Assembly (NCBI GenBank): GCA_031261085.1
Contig: JAISKB010000016.1
Location: 1-48,916 of the forward strand
DNA from: Christensenellaceae bacterium
GTDB taxonomy: Bacteria > Bacillota > Clostridia > Christensenellales > CAG-138
DNA length: 48,916 nt
Reading direction: 5' to 3'
This document shows, piece by piece, positions 17,026 through 25,705 of the stretch (positions are counted from its first letter, which is position 1; the number at the start of each line of letters is the position of its first letter). Made by a program: the position numbers and the translations under genes. Under the pieces are notes generated by a model. The model saw only the letters and a list, made by a program, of their open reading frames with translations. It searched no databases and was not told where the DNA came from.

Positions 17026-18110
17026 AGTACGGACGCACCTACAATTTTTCCGCAGGCCCCAGCATGCTGCCCGAACCCGTTTTGGAAGAGGTCGCGGCGG
17101 AAGTGCTCAATTACCATGGCAGCGGCATGAGCGTGATGGAGATGAGCCACCGCTCCTCCGTGTTCCAAACCATCGCCGATGAAGCGGAAGCCGATTTGCG
17201 CGAATTGATGAACATCCCCAGCAACTACAAGGTACTGTTTATCCAGGGCGGCGCCACGCTGCAGTTTGCCATGCTCCCCCTCAACCTCCTGAAAAACGGC
17301 GTGGCCGATTACATCGTTACCGGCGCATGGAGCAAGAAGGCATATTCCGAGGCCAAAAAGTATGGCAAAATCAACCTGCTCGCCACCAGCGAAGATAAAA
17401 ACTACAGCTATATTCCCGATTGTTCCGACTTGGCCGTCAGCCCGGATGCGGACTATGTTTACATCTGCGAAAACGAGACCATCCACGGCACCACCTATCA
17501 AAAGCTGCCCAACACAAAAGGGAAAATCCTGGTATCCGATCAATCCTCCATGTTCCTCTCCCGCCCCTGCAACGTGAGCGATTATGGCCTCATCTATGCC
17601 GGTGTGCAAAAGAACGTGGGCCCGGCTGGCATGATCGTCGCCATCATCCGCGAGGACTTGATCCGCGAGGATATCGACGCGCGCATACCCATTTACCTGC
17701 GCTACGATACACACGCCAACAACGGCTCCATGTACAACACGCCCAACTGCTGGTGCATTTATGTATGCGGCAAGGTTTTCAAATACCTCAAGAGCATCGG
17801 CGGGCTCGAAGCTATGAATCAGCGCAATATCGAAAAGGCAAAGGTGCTTTACGACTTTTTGGATAACAGCAAAATGTTCAGCGGCACCGTCGTTAAGCAG
17901 GATCGTTCCCTTATGAACGTCCCCTTCGTAACCGCTTCCAAAGAGCTGGATGCCGAGGTGGTGGCTGCCACGAAGGCCGCGGGCTACGACAACCTGAAGG
18001 GCCACAAGAGCGTGGGCGGCCTGCGCGCGAGCATCTACAACGCTATGCCCAAAGATGGTGTGGAGGCGCTGGTCGACTTCCTAACCAAGTTTGAAGCGGA
18101 ACACAAATAA
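17022..18110 (+). CDS. serC: Phosphoserine aminotransferase
   Basis: The 362-residue PLP enzyme converts 3-phosphohydroxypyruvate and glutamate to phosphoserine in serine synthesis. The N-terminal YNFSAGPSMLP and the PLP-lysine motif GVQKNVGPAG (about residue 195) are diagnostic. The ATG at 17022 follows AGGAGGA. The longer open frame to 16872 has no support. It forms an operon with serA 13 bases downstream. Serine feeds O-acetylserine and cystathionine chemistry, so it links to the sulfur genes that follow. Confidence 0.96.
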   Translation: MKYGRTYNFSAGPSMLPEPVLEEVAAEVLNYHGSGMSVMEMSHRSSVFQTIADEAEADLRELMNIPSNYKVLFIQGGATLQFAMLPLNLLKNGVADYIVTGAWSKKAYSEAKKYGKINLLATSEDKNYSYIPDCSDLAVSPDADYVYICENETIHGTTYQKLPNTKGKILVSDQSSMFLSRPCNVSDYGLIYAGVQKNVGPAGMIVAIIREDLIREDIDARIPIYLRYDTHANNGSMYNTPNCWCIYVCGKVFKYLKSIGGLEAMNQRNIEKAKVLYDFLDNSKMFSGTVVKQDRSLMNVPFVTASKELDAEVVAATKAAGYDNLKGHKSVGGLRASIYNAMPKDGVEALVDFLTKFEAEHK

Positions 18111-18123
18111 GGGGGGAATGCAA

Positions 18124-19032
18124 ATGCGTATACTCATAACCGACGGTATGGATAAGGGCGCAATCGCGCAGCTAAAGGCCAACGGGCACGAGGTGACAGA
18201 ACAATTTTATGAGCCGGATCAGCTCGGCGCCGCGTTGCGCGACTTCGACGTATGCGTGGTACGCAGCGCAACCAAGGTGCGCGCCAAGCACCTGGATGAA
18301 GCCAAGGGCGGCCAGCTCAAGCTCGTTATACGCGGCGGCGTGGGCGTGGATAATATCGATGTGGAATATGCCGAAGCCAACGGCATCGCCGTGAAGAATA
18401 CCCCCAAGGCCAGCAGCGACTCGGTTGCGGAGCTCGCCTTGGCGCACATGTTCTCCTGCGCGCGCTTCATCTCCATCGCCGGGCACACCATGCGTGAGGA
18501 TAAGTGGGAAAAGAAGGCCTATGGCAAGGGCATCGAAATAGGCGGCAAAACGCTGGGCGTCATCGGCTACGGCCGCATTGGCCAAGCCTTGGGCCGCATG
18601 GCGCAGGGCCTTGGGATGAAGGTGCTGGCCTACGACATCTTCCACTTTGACGGCCTGGAAAACGCCAACATGCAATATGTAGGGATGGATGAGCTGCTTC
18701 AAAAGGCCGATTTCATTTCCCTCCACACCCCCGCCATAGATGGCAAGCCCCTCATCAACGCCGAGAATATCGCCAAAATGAAAGACGGCGTGGTGTTTAT
18801 CAACACCAGCCGCGGCAACAATGTGGATGAGGCCGCCCTGCTCGATGCGCTCAACAGCGGCAAGGTGCGCGCGGCCGGCTTGGATGTATATGCCGAGGAG
18901 CCCGCCAAAAACAAGGAGCTTTACAGCCATCCCAGCGTAAGCTGCACCCCGCATATCGGCGCGGCCACCAAAGAAGCGCAGCAGCGCATTGGCGCGGAGG
19001 TTGTGGATATCATCGAGAGCTTTAAAAAATAA
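18124..19032 (+). CDS. serA: D-3-phosphoglycerate dehydrogenase (short form)
   Basis: The 302-residue NAD-dependent D-2-hydroxyacid dehydrogenase has its dinucleotide fold at VIGYGRIGQALGRMAQG (about residue 143) and the catalytic Arg, Glu and His in NTSRGNNVDE, GLDVYAEEP and PHIGAAT. It lacks the C-terminal ACT domain, so serine feedback through that domain is absent. Pairing with serC supports the phosphoglycerate substrate. The start at 18124 is 7 bases from GGGGGG. The in-frame ATG at 18118 is too close. Confidence 0.93.
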   Translation: MRILITDGMDKGAIAQLKANGHEVTEQFYEPDQLGAALRDFDVCVVRSATKVRAKHLDEAKGGQLKLVIRGGVGVDNIDVEYAEANGIAVKNTPKASSDSVAELALAHMFSCARFISIAGHTMREDKWEKKAYGKGIEIGGKTLGVIGYGRIGQALGRMAQGLGMKVLAYDIFHFDGLENANMQYVGMDELLQKADFISLHTPAIDGKPLINAENIAKMKDGVVFINTSRGNNVDEAALLDALNSGKVRAAGLDVYAEEPAKNKELYSHPSVSCTPHIGAATKEAQQRIGAEVVDIIESFKK

Positions 19033-19057
19033 TTTAAAAAACAGCCGGTGTTTTCTT

Positions 19058-19084
19058 CTCCCCTTCTTTATGAAGGGGAGTTTT
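19058..19084 (+). terminator. Terminator of serCA
   Basis: CTCCCCTTC (19058-19066), a 5-base loop and GAAGGGGAG (19072-19080) are followed by TTTT. Confidence 0.85.
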
Positions 19085-19089
19085 GCATA

Positions 19090-19121
19090 AAACGGCCTTG
19101 CTGAAAATTGCAAGGCCGTTT
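19090..19121. terminator. Convergent terminator between serA and the nifH-like gene
   Basis: AAACGGCCTTG (19090-19100) and CAAGGCCGTTT (19111-19121) form an 11-bp stem. On the minus strand the stem ends in TTTTATG, so it can end the nifH-like transcript and back up the serA terminator. Confidence 0.8.
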
Positions 19122-19152
19122 GTATCTTTATGCTTTTGGGGGCCAAACGCCC

Positions 19153-20025
<873 letters not shown>

Positions 20026-20031
20026 TTATTT

Positions 20032-20817
20032 TTAAATGATATATTCAGGCTGGGGCGCGGCGCTGGCAAGGTTCAGCTTTTCGAGTATATCCCTGCGCAG
20101 CGATAAAAACGCCGGCCCTCCGCGGTGCCTGGGGTGCTCCATCTTTACATCCAATATCTCGCTGATCTTGCCCGGGCGTGGGGTCATAATCACGATGCGG
20201 TCGCTTAAGTAAATCGCCTCATCCACAACGTGGGTGACCAACAGCATGGTGGTGGCGTTTTTGCGCCACAGCTCCAGCAGCTTATCCTGAATATCCGCGC
20301 GGGTAAACGAATCGAGCGCGCCCATCGGTTCATCCAGCAGCAGGGCGGAAGGGCGGTTGATGAGCGCCCGCGCGATGGCGACGCGCTGCGCCATGCCCCC
20401 GGATATTTGGTGCGGATACGCCTTCTCGAAGCCCTGCAGACCAATCAGCTCGATGTACCGCGCCACATCCGCCTTTTGCTCGCGGTATACCCCCCGGGCC
20501 ACCAAGCCCGATGCGATGTTCTTTTCGACCGTGAGCCACGGGAACAGGCTGCCCTGCTGGAACACATATCCACGGTGCGGGTCGGTGCCGGTAATTGGTT
20601 CGCCCTCCAGGGCGATGCTGCCCGCTTCCGGCGCATCCAGCCCGGCAATTAAGCGCAGGAGCGTGGTTTTCCCGCAGCCGGAAGAGCCGATGATGGAAAC
20701 GAATTCCCCGCGCTTTATATCCAAATTGATGCCGCGCAACGCTTCGACGGCGCCGCCGTCCTCATCCACATAGGTGCGATCCACACCCTTTATCGAGAGT
20801 ACAATATCCTTGCTCAT
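20032..20817 (-). CDS. SsuB/NrtD-type ABC transporter ATP-binding protein
   Basis: The 261-residue ATPase belongs to the nitrate/sulfonate/taurine family, with Walker A GSSGCGKTT (about 42), signature ISGGMAQR (about 139) and Walker B ALLLDEPMGALD. Its ATG overlaps the permease stop by four bases, and it ends 18 bases before the nifH-like start. The position inside the nitrogenase-like island suggests import of an organosulfur substrate for it, which is inference. Confidence 0.9.
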   Translation of the reverse strand: MSKDIVLSIKGVDRTYVDEDGGAVEALRGINLDIKRGEFVSIIGSSGCGKTTLLRLIAGLDAPEAGSIALEGEPITGTDPHRGYVFQQGSLFPWLTVEKNIASGLVARGVYREQKADVARYIELIGLQGFEKAYPHQISGGMAQRVAIARALINRPSALLLDEPMGALDSFTRADIQDKLLELWRKNATTMLLVTHVVDEAIYLSDRIVIMTPRPGKISEILDVKMEHPRHRGGPAFLSLRRDILEKLNLASAAPQPEYII

Positions 20818-21878
20818 TTTACAAGTCCCCTTTGCCAGCGAAGCACATGGTTTTGCAGCATACCCATGCCCTTCATAATCAAGGAAAACAGTATCGCCAT
20901 TACAATGATGGCCGCGAATACCTTATAGTAGGCCGACCAAACCTTGGATGCGTTGATGTAATACCCCAGGCCGCCCGGCTGCCCCATCATTTCGGACATG
21001 ACGAGCGTGGTGAAGGCATACGCGTTGGCGGTGGAAATGCCGGTAAATATCTGCGGCAGCGCGTGCGGTATGGCGACCCGAAACACCAGATACGGCGTTT
21101 TGGCCCCCAATGTGCGCGCCACCTCGAAGTGCACCTTCGGCGTGCTTTGAATGCCCTGCGCCGTTAAAAACGCCACCGGGAACCATGCGCAGATGACGAT
21201 TAAAAACGCCGCCGCCAAAAACGGCGTGGGGAAAAGCGTCAGCGCAAAGGGCATCCACGCCACCGCCGGTATGACGCCCGTTATTTTGAGCACCGGGTAA
21301 ACCCAATAGTATACCTTGGGGAACCAGCCTATTAAAATGCCCGTGCCCACACCAAACGCCACGCCCACCAAAAAGCCCACCGCGAACAGGCGCAGCGAAT
21401 AGAGCGTGTTTTGCCAAATATAAGGCCCTTCCATCAAAAAGGACTCTATAATTTTAGCGGGGCCGGGGAAAAACGGCTGGGGCAGGCTTTGCAGCTTGGT
21501 ACCCAAAACATCCCACAGCGCAAGCGCAAGCCCAATCGCGAACCGAAAGGGTACGCGCTTTATAAACTGCTCGCGGCGCGCTTCATCAAAAAATGAAAAC
21601 ACGGCGATGCCAATATACAGTAAAATCAACCCGCCCAGCACGATTTGGTACGCCTGATTGATGCTAAGGTCGGGAAACGCGCCTATCGCATAGGCTGAAA
21701 TCTTCACCTCCGCAATTTGCGGGAACAGCCGGTTTATAAAAATCGCGGCCACAAACCCCGCAACCGACAGGAGCGACAACAGCAAAAAGCCGGCGTTGGA
21801 TACCCGGCGTTTGGAGGCCCGCCCCTGCTTGAGCAGGGGCGGAATCGCACTTCTTTTTTCGAGAGAGAATATGTTCAT
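20814..21878 (-). CDS. SsuC-type ABC transporter permease with N-terminal extension
   Basis: The 354-residue membrane protein has a C-terminal 250 residues matching the SsuC/TauC permease domain, with the EAA loop around EVARTLGAKTPYLVFRVAIPHA. The first ~110 residues are an addition to the common 250-270-residue size and hold a cytoplasmic stretch plus at least two membrane segments (about 29-48 and 80-95). An AGGAGGAAG ribosome site supports the start. It forms a transporter with its neighbours. Confidence 0.88.
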   Translation of the reverse strand: MNIFSLEKRSAIPPLLKQGRASKRRVSNAGFLLLSLLSVAGFVAAIFINRLFPQIAEVKISAYAIGAFPDLSINQAYQIVLGGLILLYIGIAVFSFFDEARREQFIKRVPFRFAIGLALALWDVLGTKLQSLPQPFFPGPAKIIESFLMEGPYIWQNTLYSLRLFAVGFLVGVAFGVGTGILIGWFPKVYYWVYPVLKITGVIPAVAWMPFALTLFPTPFLAAAFLIVICAWFPVAFLTAQGIQSTPKVHFEVARTLGAKTPYLVFRVAIPHALPQIFTGISTANAYAFTTLVMSEMMGQPGGLGYYINASKVWSAYYKVFAAIIVMAILFSLIMKGMGMLQNHVLRWQRGLVK

Positions 21879-21898
21879 TTCTTCCTCCTCATCGGGGG

Positions 21899-22951
21899 CT
21901 ATTTCCCTAGTTCCAAATCAACCTTTTGATAGATTTGCGCGGCAAACGTGGCAGGGTCGGTCTTTAGGTAGCCGATGTTATACAGCTCCGTCACAAAGTA
22001 GAGCACATCCGCGCCTACATCCTGCGCGTTGGAGGCATGCGCCTGCGCAGAAGGATAGGTGTAGCTCTTCACAAGCTCTTCGGCCAGCGCTATATCCTCG
22101 ATGGCGGAATAGTTTTTGCTCGAGATGATCTCCACGGCCTGCTTCGGGTTTTCGGCAATCCAATTTTGCGCCTTATGATACGCGCGCAGCAGCGCGGCTA
22201 CCTTTTCGGGGTTCTCGCTGAGCACCTTTTCGGAAGCATACAGGAAGCAGCAATATTTGCCCGCAAAGGTCGGGTCGGTAGATAGGTCGAACAGCACTTC
22301 AAACTCCGCATCGGCGCCGGTGGTATATACCGAGCCCAGCGGATCCCACAGGGCGGCTACATCGGCTTCGCCCTTGCGCAGCGCTTCGATTTCCAGGTTG
22401 CCATCCGAGAATACGAGGAATTCAACCTGCTTATCTTCGGGCTTGGCAGAGATGCCCGCCTTTTCTACCCAAACGCTGGCCACCTGGTGCGGCGTGCCGC
22501 CGATTTCATCCACGGCGATCTTTTTGCCTAAAAGGTCGGCCGCCGTTTTTATGCTGGAGCCCTTGGGCACGATGAACTTGATGCATCCGTTATGCAGGCC
22601 GTCCACAACCTTCACCTTCACGCCCTCTTCGATAGAGGGGAAGAACTGGAAGTCGCCGTTGACGATGGGTATGGTGCCGTTGTTGAGGCCGATTTTGCGG
22701 GTTTCGGCATCGGCGGAAATCAGGTTTACATCAAAGCCCTCTTCGGCGAAGAAGCCTTGGTCATAGGCGATGTAGATGGGCGCGCCGCAAAGGGCGCCGT
22801 CCTTGCCGGGTATGTCGATGGCGCCGTATTTGTATTCCGGGGTACCGGCGGCGTCGGGAGCGGCGCTGGGCTTGGAGGCGCAAGCGGCCAGGATGGTGGA
22901 AAGTATGAGTATAAGCGCGAGTGCGCCGGTGATTTTTTTGAGCGTTTTCAT
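21899..22951 (-). CDS. NMT1/SsuA-like solute-binding lipoprotein
   Basis: The 350-residue lipoprotein has lipobox LAAC with Cys24 and a type II periplasmic-binding fold related to SsuA, NrtA and THI5-like proteins. GAPIYIAYDQGFFAEEGFDV is the family N-terminal motif. Ligands in the family include sulfonates, nitrate, thiamine precursors and riboflavin, so substrate is not fixed by family alone. The context (metY, nitrogenase-like genes) favours a sulfur compound. It is 43 bases downstream of metY1. Confidence 0.88.
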   Translation of the reverse strand: MKTLKKITGALALILILSTILAACASKPSAAPDAAGTPEYKYGAIDIPGKDGALCGAPIYIAYDQGFFAEEGFDVNLISADAETRKIGLNNGTIPIVNGDFQFFPSIEEGVKVKVVDGLHNGCIKFIVPKGSSIKTAADLLGKKIAVDEIGGTPHQVASVWVEKAGISAKPEDKQVEFLVFSDGNLEIEALRKGEADVAALWDPLGSVYTTGADAEFEVLFDLSTDPTFAGKYCCFLYASEKVLSENPEKVAALLRAYHKAQNWIAENPKQAVEIISSKNYSAIEDIALAEELVKSYTYPSAQAHASNAQDVGADVLYFVTELYNIGYLKTDPATFAAQIYQKVDLELGK

Positions 22952-22994
22952 GATGTTAAACTCCTTATTAATTTTAAATTAAATTTTTTATCCC

Positions 22995-24311
22995 TTATGC
23001 GTTCGCCTTTGCAAACGCTTGGCTCAGGTCGGCAATCAGGTCGTCGATATCCTCTAACCCCGCCGAGATGCGAATCAGATTTTCCGGAATATTTGCGAGC
23101 GCCTTTTCCTCCGCCTCCAGCTCGCCGTGCGTGGTTTGCGGCGAATTGACGATGAGGGAGCGGGCGTCGCCGATATTGACATGGTAGTGGAACAGCTGTA
23201 TGGCGTTTAAGAACGCTTCCCGCTGTTTATCCGTCCCCTTAAAGCCAAAGGAGAGTATGCCGCCCGCGCCGTTTTTAAAATCCCGCTGATATAAGGCGTG
23301 GTGCGCGCTCCCTTTTAGCGCCGGGTAACGCACCCACTCCACCGAGGCATGGGCTTCGAGGTATTTTGCCAAGGCCAATGCGGTGCCGGATTGCTTCGCC
23401 AACCGTTCGGAAAGCGTCTCCAGCCCAAGTATGGTTAAATACGCATCGAAGGGCGATAGCGCCGCGCCAAAATAATTGAGGTAGTTGAACCGAATGCGGG
23501 TGGTAAACACCGCTTCGGGGAACACCTCCACAAAGGTGCGATGCCGGCCGTTTTCATCCCGCAGGGTATAATACGCCTCCGCGAACTGCGGGAACCTGGG
23601 GTTGTTCCAATCGAACCTCCCGCTCTCCAGCACCAGCCCGGCAATCAGGTTGCCATGCCCATTCAGCCCCTTGGTAGCGGAGTAAATCACGATATCCGCG
23701 CCATGGGCGATTGGGTTAAACAGGTAAGGTGTGGCCACGGTGTTATCCACCACCAGCGGGATACCGTGTTGGTGCGCAACCTTTGCGATAGCATCGATAT
23801 CCAGCAAAACCGTGTTGGGGTTGCTGATGCTCTCCACAAAAATCGCCTTGGTATCCGGCTTAATTTGGGCCGCCAGCGATTCGGGCCGCTCGATATGCTG
23901 GGCATAGTCGAACTGCACCCCAAATTTAGGGTAGATTTTTTTGAAGCTGTCGGTGCTGCCGCCATACAGGTAGGGCGAGGTTAAAATCCGGCCGCCGCCC
24001 TCCGCCAGGTTCAGCAGGGTGTAGCTGATGGCCGCCATGCCGGAGGCCAGCGCAAGCGCCGCGCTCGCTCCATCCAGCGTTTTTACGCGCTCCTCCAAAA
24101 CCGCCACGGTCGGGTTGCCTACGCGGGTATACAAAAAACCCTGCTCGTTGAAGCTGAATAGGTTTTTTGCGTTTTCCACATCCCTAAAATCGTAGGATGT
24201 GGTTTGGTATATGGGCGGCGATACGGCGTAATTGTGATCCTTTGGCTCATACCCCGCCCGAACCTTTTGCGTATCGAATCGGTACGCATCGCTTGGCGTT
24301 TCGTTTGCCAT
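22995..24311 (-). CDS. metY: O-acetylhomoserine sulfhydrylase (first copy, MetY-like)
   Basis: The 438-residue PLP enzyme of the Cys/Met metabolism family has the PLP lysine in YSATKGLNGHGN, and residue pattern and length fit OAH aminocarboxypropyltransferase rather than the shorter cystathionine enzymes. It would join O-acetylhomoserine to sulfide (homocysteine) or methanethiol (methionine), and the latter fits a Mar system. AAAGGAG is 7 bases upstream. A Met/Cys-rich ORF overlaps its 5' end in another frame. A second copy lies at the head of the D/K operon. Confidence 0.9.
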   Translation of the reverse strand: MANETPSDAYRFDTQKVRAGYEPKDHNYAVSPPIYQTTSYDFRDVENAKNLFSFNEQGFLYTRVGNPTVAVLEERVKTLDGASAALALASGMAAISYTLLNLAEGGGRILTSPYLYGGSTDSFKKIYPKFGVQFDYAQHIERPESLAAQIKPDTKAIFVESISNPNTVLLDIDAIAKVAHQHGIPLVVDNTVATPYLFNPIAHGADIVIYSATKGLNGHGNLIAGLVLESGRFDWNNPRFPQFAEAYYTLRDENGRHRTFVEVFPEAVFTTRIRFNYLNYFGAALSPFDAYLTILGLETLSERLAKQSGTALALAKYLEAHASVEWVRYPALKGSAHHALYQRDFKNGAGGILSFGFKGTDKQREAFLNAIQLFHYHVNIGDARSLIVNSPQTTHGELEAEEKALANIPENLIRISAGLEDIDDLIADLSQAFAKANA

Positions 24312-24382
24312 GTGGGTGCTCCTTTCCGTTGTTCGATTTTACTACAGTCGCACATGTCGCACATGTCACAATCACTACACAT
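24119..24382 (-). CDS. Possible Met/Cys-rich upstream ORF overlapping metY1
   Basis: The 87-codon ORF starts 71 bases before metY1 and runs through its first 190 bases in another frame. Eight of its first 13 residues are Met or Cys (Met 1, 7, 10; Cys 2, 5, 8, 11, 13). GGGGGTGAT (24388-24396), almost the ideal ribosome site, lies 5 bases upstream. A ribosome slowed on the Met/Cys codons would leave the metY1 ribosome site free, while fast translation would run over it. The downstream part has no protein-like features. The repeat ACATGTCGC in this stretch could instead be an operator. Confidence 0.4.
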   Translation of the reverse strand: MCSDCDMCDMCDCSKIEQRKGAPTWQTKRQAMRTDSIRKRFGRGMSQRITITPYRRPYTKPHPTILGMWKTQKTYSASTSRVFCIPA

Positions 24383-24411
24383 ATAACATCACCCCCTTTT
24401 TTTGCTTTCAA

Positions 24412-24529
24412 TTTATATCATCCGTGCGAAACGATCGTTTCCAGTTTCACAGGGCGAATATACAATTCCTTTTATATCATCCGTGTGAAAAGGTGTTTTC
24501 CAGTTTCACAGGGCGAATATACAATTCCT
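24412..24529. repeat. 59-bp tandem direct repeat at the 3' end of the nifB-like gene
   Basis: Copy A is 24412-24470 and copy B is 24471-24529, abutting, with 5 mismatches by eye. Copy B holds the last codons and stop of the nifB-like gene, and copy A lies beyond it. Each copy folds a hairpin. In A it is GAAAC-GATC-GTTTC (24428-24441), and in B GAAAA-GGTG-TTTTC (24487-24500). The closing pair changed from C-G to A-T on both sides, which keeps the stem. It may protect or end the transcript. Confidence 0.85.
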
Positions 24530-25352
24530 TCGATACATCCTTGCCGCCGGGGATACCCGCCGCATCGGCGCGGCAGCGTTGGCAATGGCGGAATACGTTT
24601 ATATATCGCTCCGCCTCGCCGCGCACCTTGCTGATGAGCGCGCAATCGGGCGCGGAGCACCACGCAAGCTCGTGCTGCGGTATGAGCGGGATCACGTTAA
24701 ATATCTTTGCGCCGGCCTCGCGCACCGTTTTGGCGACCTCTTGCACATGCGCCGCGTTGATTTGCGGTATCAGCACCGTGTTGACCTTTATGGTGACGCC
24801 CGCGGCGGCAACCGCTTTGATGCCGGTCAGCTGGTTATGAATCAATATTTCTGCCGCCTCCGCGCCCGCATACCGCGCCCCCGCATAGGTGATGCCGCCG
24901 CATATCTGCGCCTGCAGCCGCGGGTCCACCGCGTTGACCGTTACGGTAAGCGAATCGATGCCAACATCGATAATCTCGTTTGCATACTGCGGCAGCAGCA
25001 GCCCGTTGGTGCTCATGCACTTGATGATGCCCGGGAGTTCCCGCTTGATGAGGCGAAACGTATCCAGCGCGTATGGCGTCGCCAGCGTATCGCCGGGGCC
25101 CGCCACGCCCGCCACGGTAATGTCGGGGCAAAGCGCGACCGCTTTTTTTACGACCTCCAACGCCTCCTGCGGCGTAATGATGGCGGAGGCTACGCCGGGG
25201 CGAACATCCACATCGTTCAGCCGCCTATCGCAAAAGCGGCACTGGATGTTGCAGCCGGGCGAGACCGGCAGGTGTACCCGGCCCTTGTTGCTCTTTGCCC
25301 CCACCGCAAAGCAGGGATGCGTCCCCTTTAACTCTGCAAAGGATATTGCCAT
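24477..25352 (-). CDS. marB: NifB-like radical SAM cofactor maturase (MarB candidate)
   Basis: The 291-residue protein is of the NifB type. It starts with the HPCF motif (Cys14) and the radical-SAM CxxxCxxC as CNIQCRFC (Cys34, 38, 41), then GVAGPGDTLA and CMSTNGL, and ends with a second cysteine set, HCQRCRADAAG. NifB builds the carbide-containing Fe-S precursor of nitrogenase cofactors. The C-terminal NifX-like domain found in some NifB proteins is absent and is encoded instead by the gene 4 bases upstream. Its 3' end lies in a tandem repeat. Confidence 0.88.
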   Translation of the reverse strand: MAISFAELKGTHPCFAVGAKSNKGRVHLPVSPGCNIQCRFCDRRLNDVDVRPGVASAIITPQEALEVVKKAVALCPDITVAGVAGPGDTLATPYALDTFRLIKRELPGIIKCMSTNGLLLPQYANEIIDVGIDSLTVTVNAVDPRLQAQICGGITYAGARYAGAEAAEILIHNQLTGIKAVAAAGVTIKVNTVLIPQINAAHVQEVAKTVREAGAKIFNVIPLIPQHELAWCSAPDCALISKVRGEAERYINVFRHCQRCRADAAGIPGGKDVSKELYIRPVKLENTFSHG

Positions 25353-25356
25353 ACGC

Positions 25357-25695
25357 TCACCCCCATTCCTCCAAAAGGTTGCCCTCTATGATTTGCGCGA
25401 GTATTTCTTCCACCGGGCCGCTGGCTTCAAACACCCGCTTGCCCTGCCCTATCATAAACGCCGCCGCGCCTTGCCCTATTTTGCTTACGAACACGGCGTC
25501 ACAATCCTGCAGCGCCGCCAGCAGGTGCTCAAACCCGCCTTCGCAGCTGCCGTTGCAAAGCGCCTTTACCCGGCGCGCTTCCACCAAACGGTGGGAATTG
25601 TCCACTATGTCGAATACTTGGAATATCCGCGCGCTTCCAAAGTGCTGATCCACATAGCTTCCATCTAGGCTCGCAAACGCGATGCGTGCAGGCAT
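25357..25695 (-). CDS. NifX/NafY-family iron-cofactor-binding protein
   Basis: The 112-residue protein is a stand-alone dinitrogenase iron-molybdenum-cofactor-biosynthesis domain, with the N-terminal RIAFASLDGSYVDQHFGSA motif (metal/cofactor-binding His in the QHFG segment) and IGQGAAAFMIGQG. Such proteins carry or store NifB-co or FeMo-co. The start at 25695 is set by AAGGAGG 5 bases upstream, 10 bases after the K-like stop. A cofactor chaperone between the NifB-like enzyme and the D/K-like complex is the natural inference. Confidence 0.85.
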   Translation of the reverse strand: MPARIAFASLDGSYVDQHFGSARIFQVFDIVDNSHRLVEARRVKALCNGSCEGGFEHLLAALQDCDAVFVSKIGQGAAAFMIGQGKRVFEASGPVEEILAQIIEGNLLEEWG

Positions 25696-25705
25696 GGGTT
25701 CCTCC

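Noticed and set aside
24412..24529. CRISPR array
   Set aside because: Only two abutting copies, with no spacers and no cas genes. The repeat overlaps a coding 3' end.
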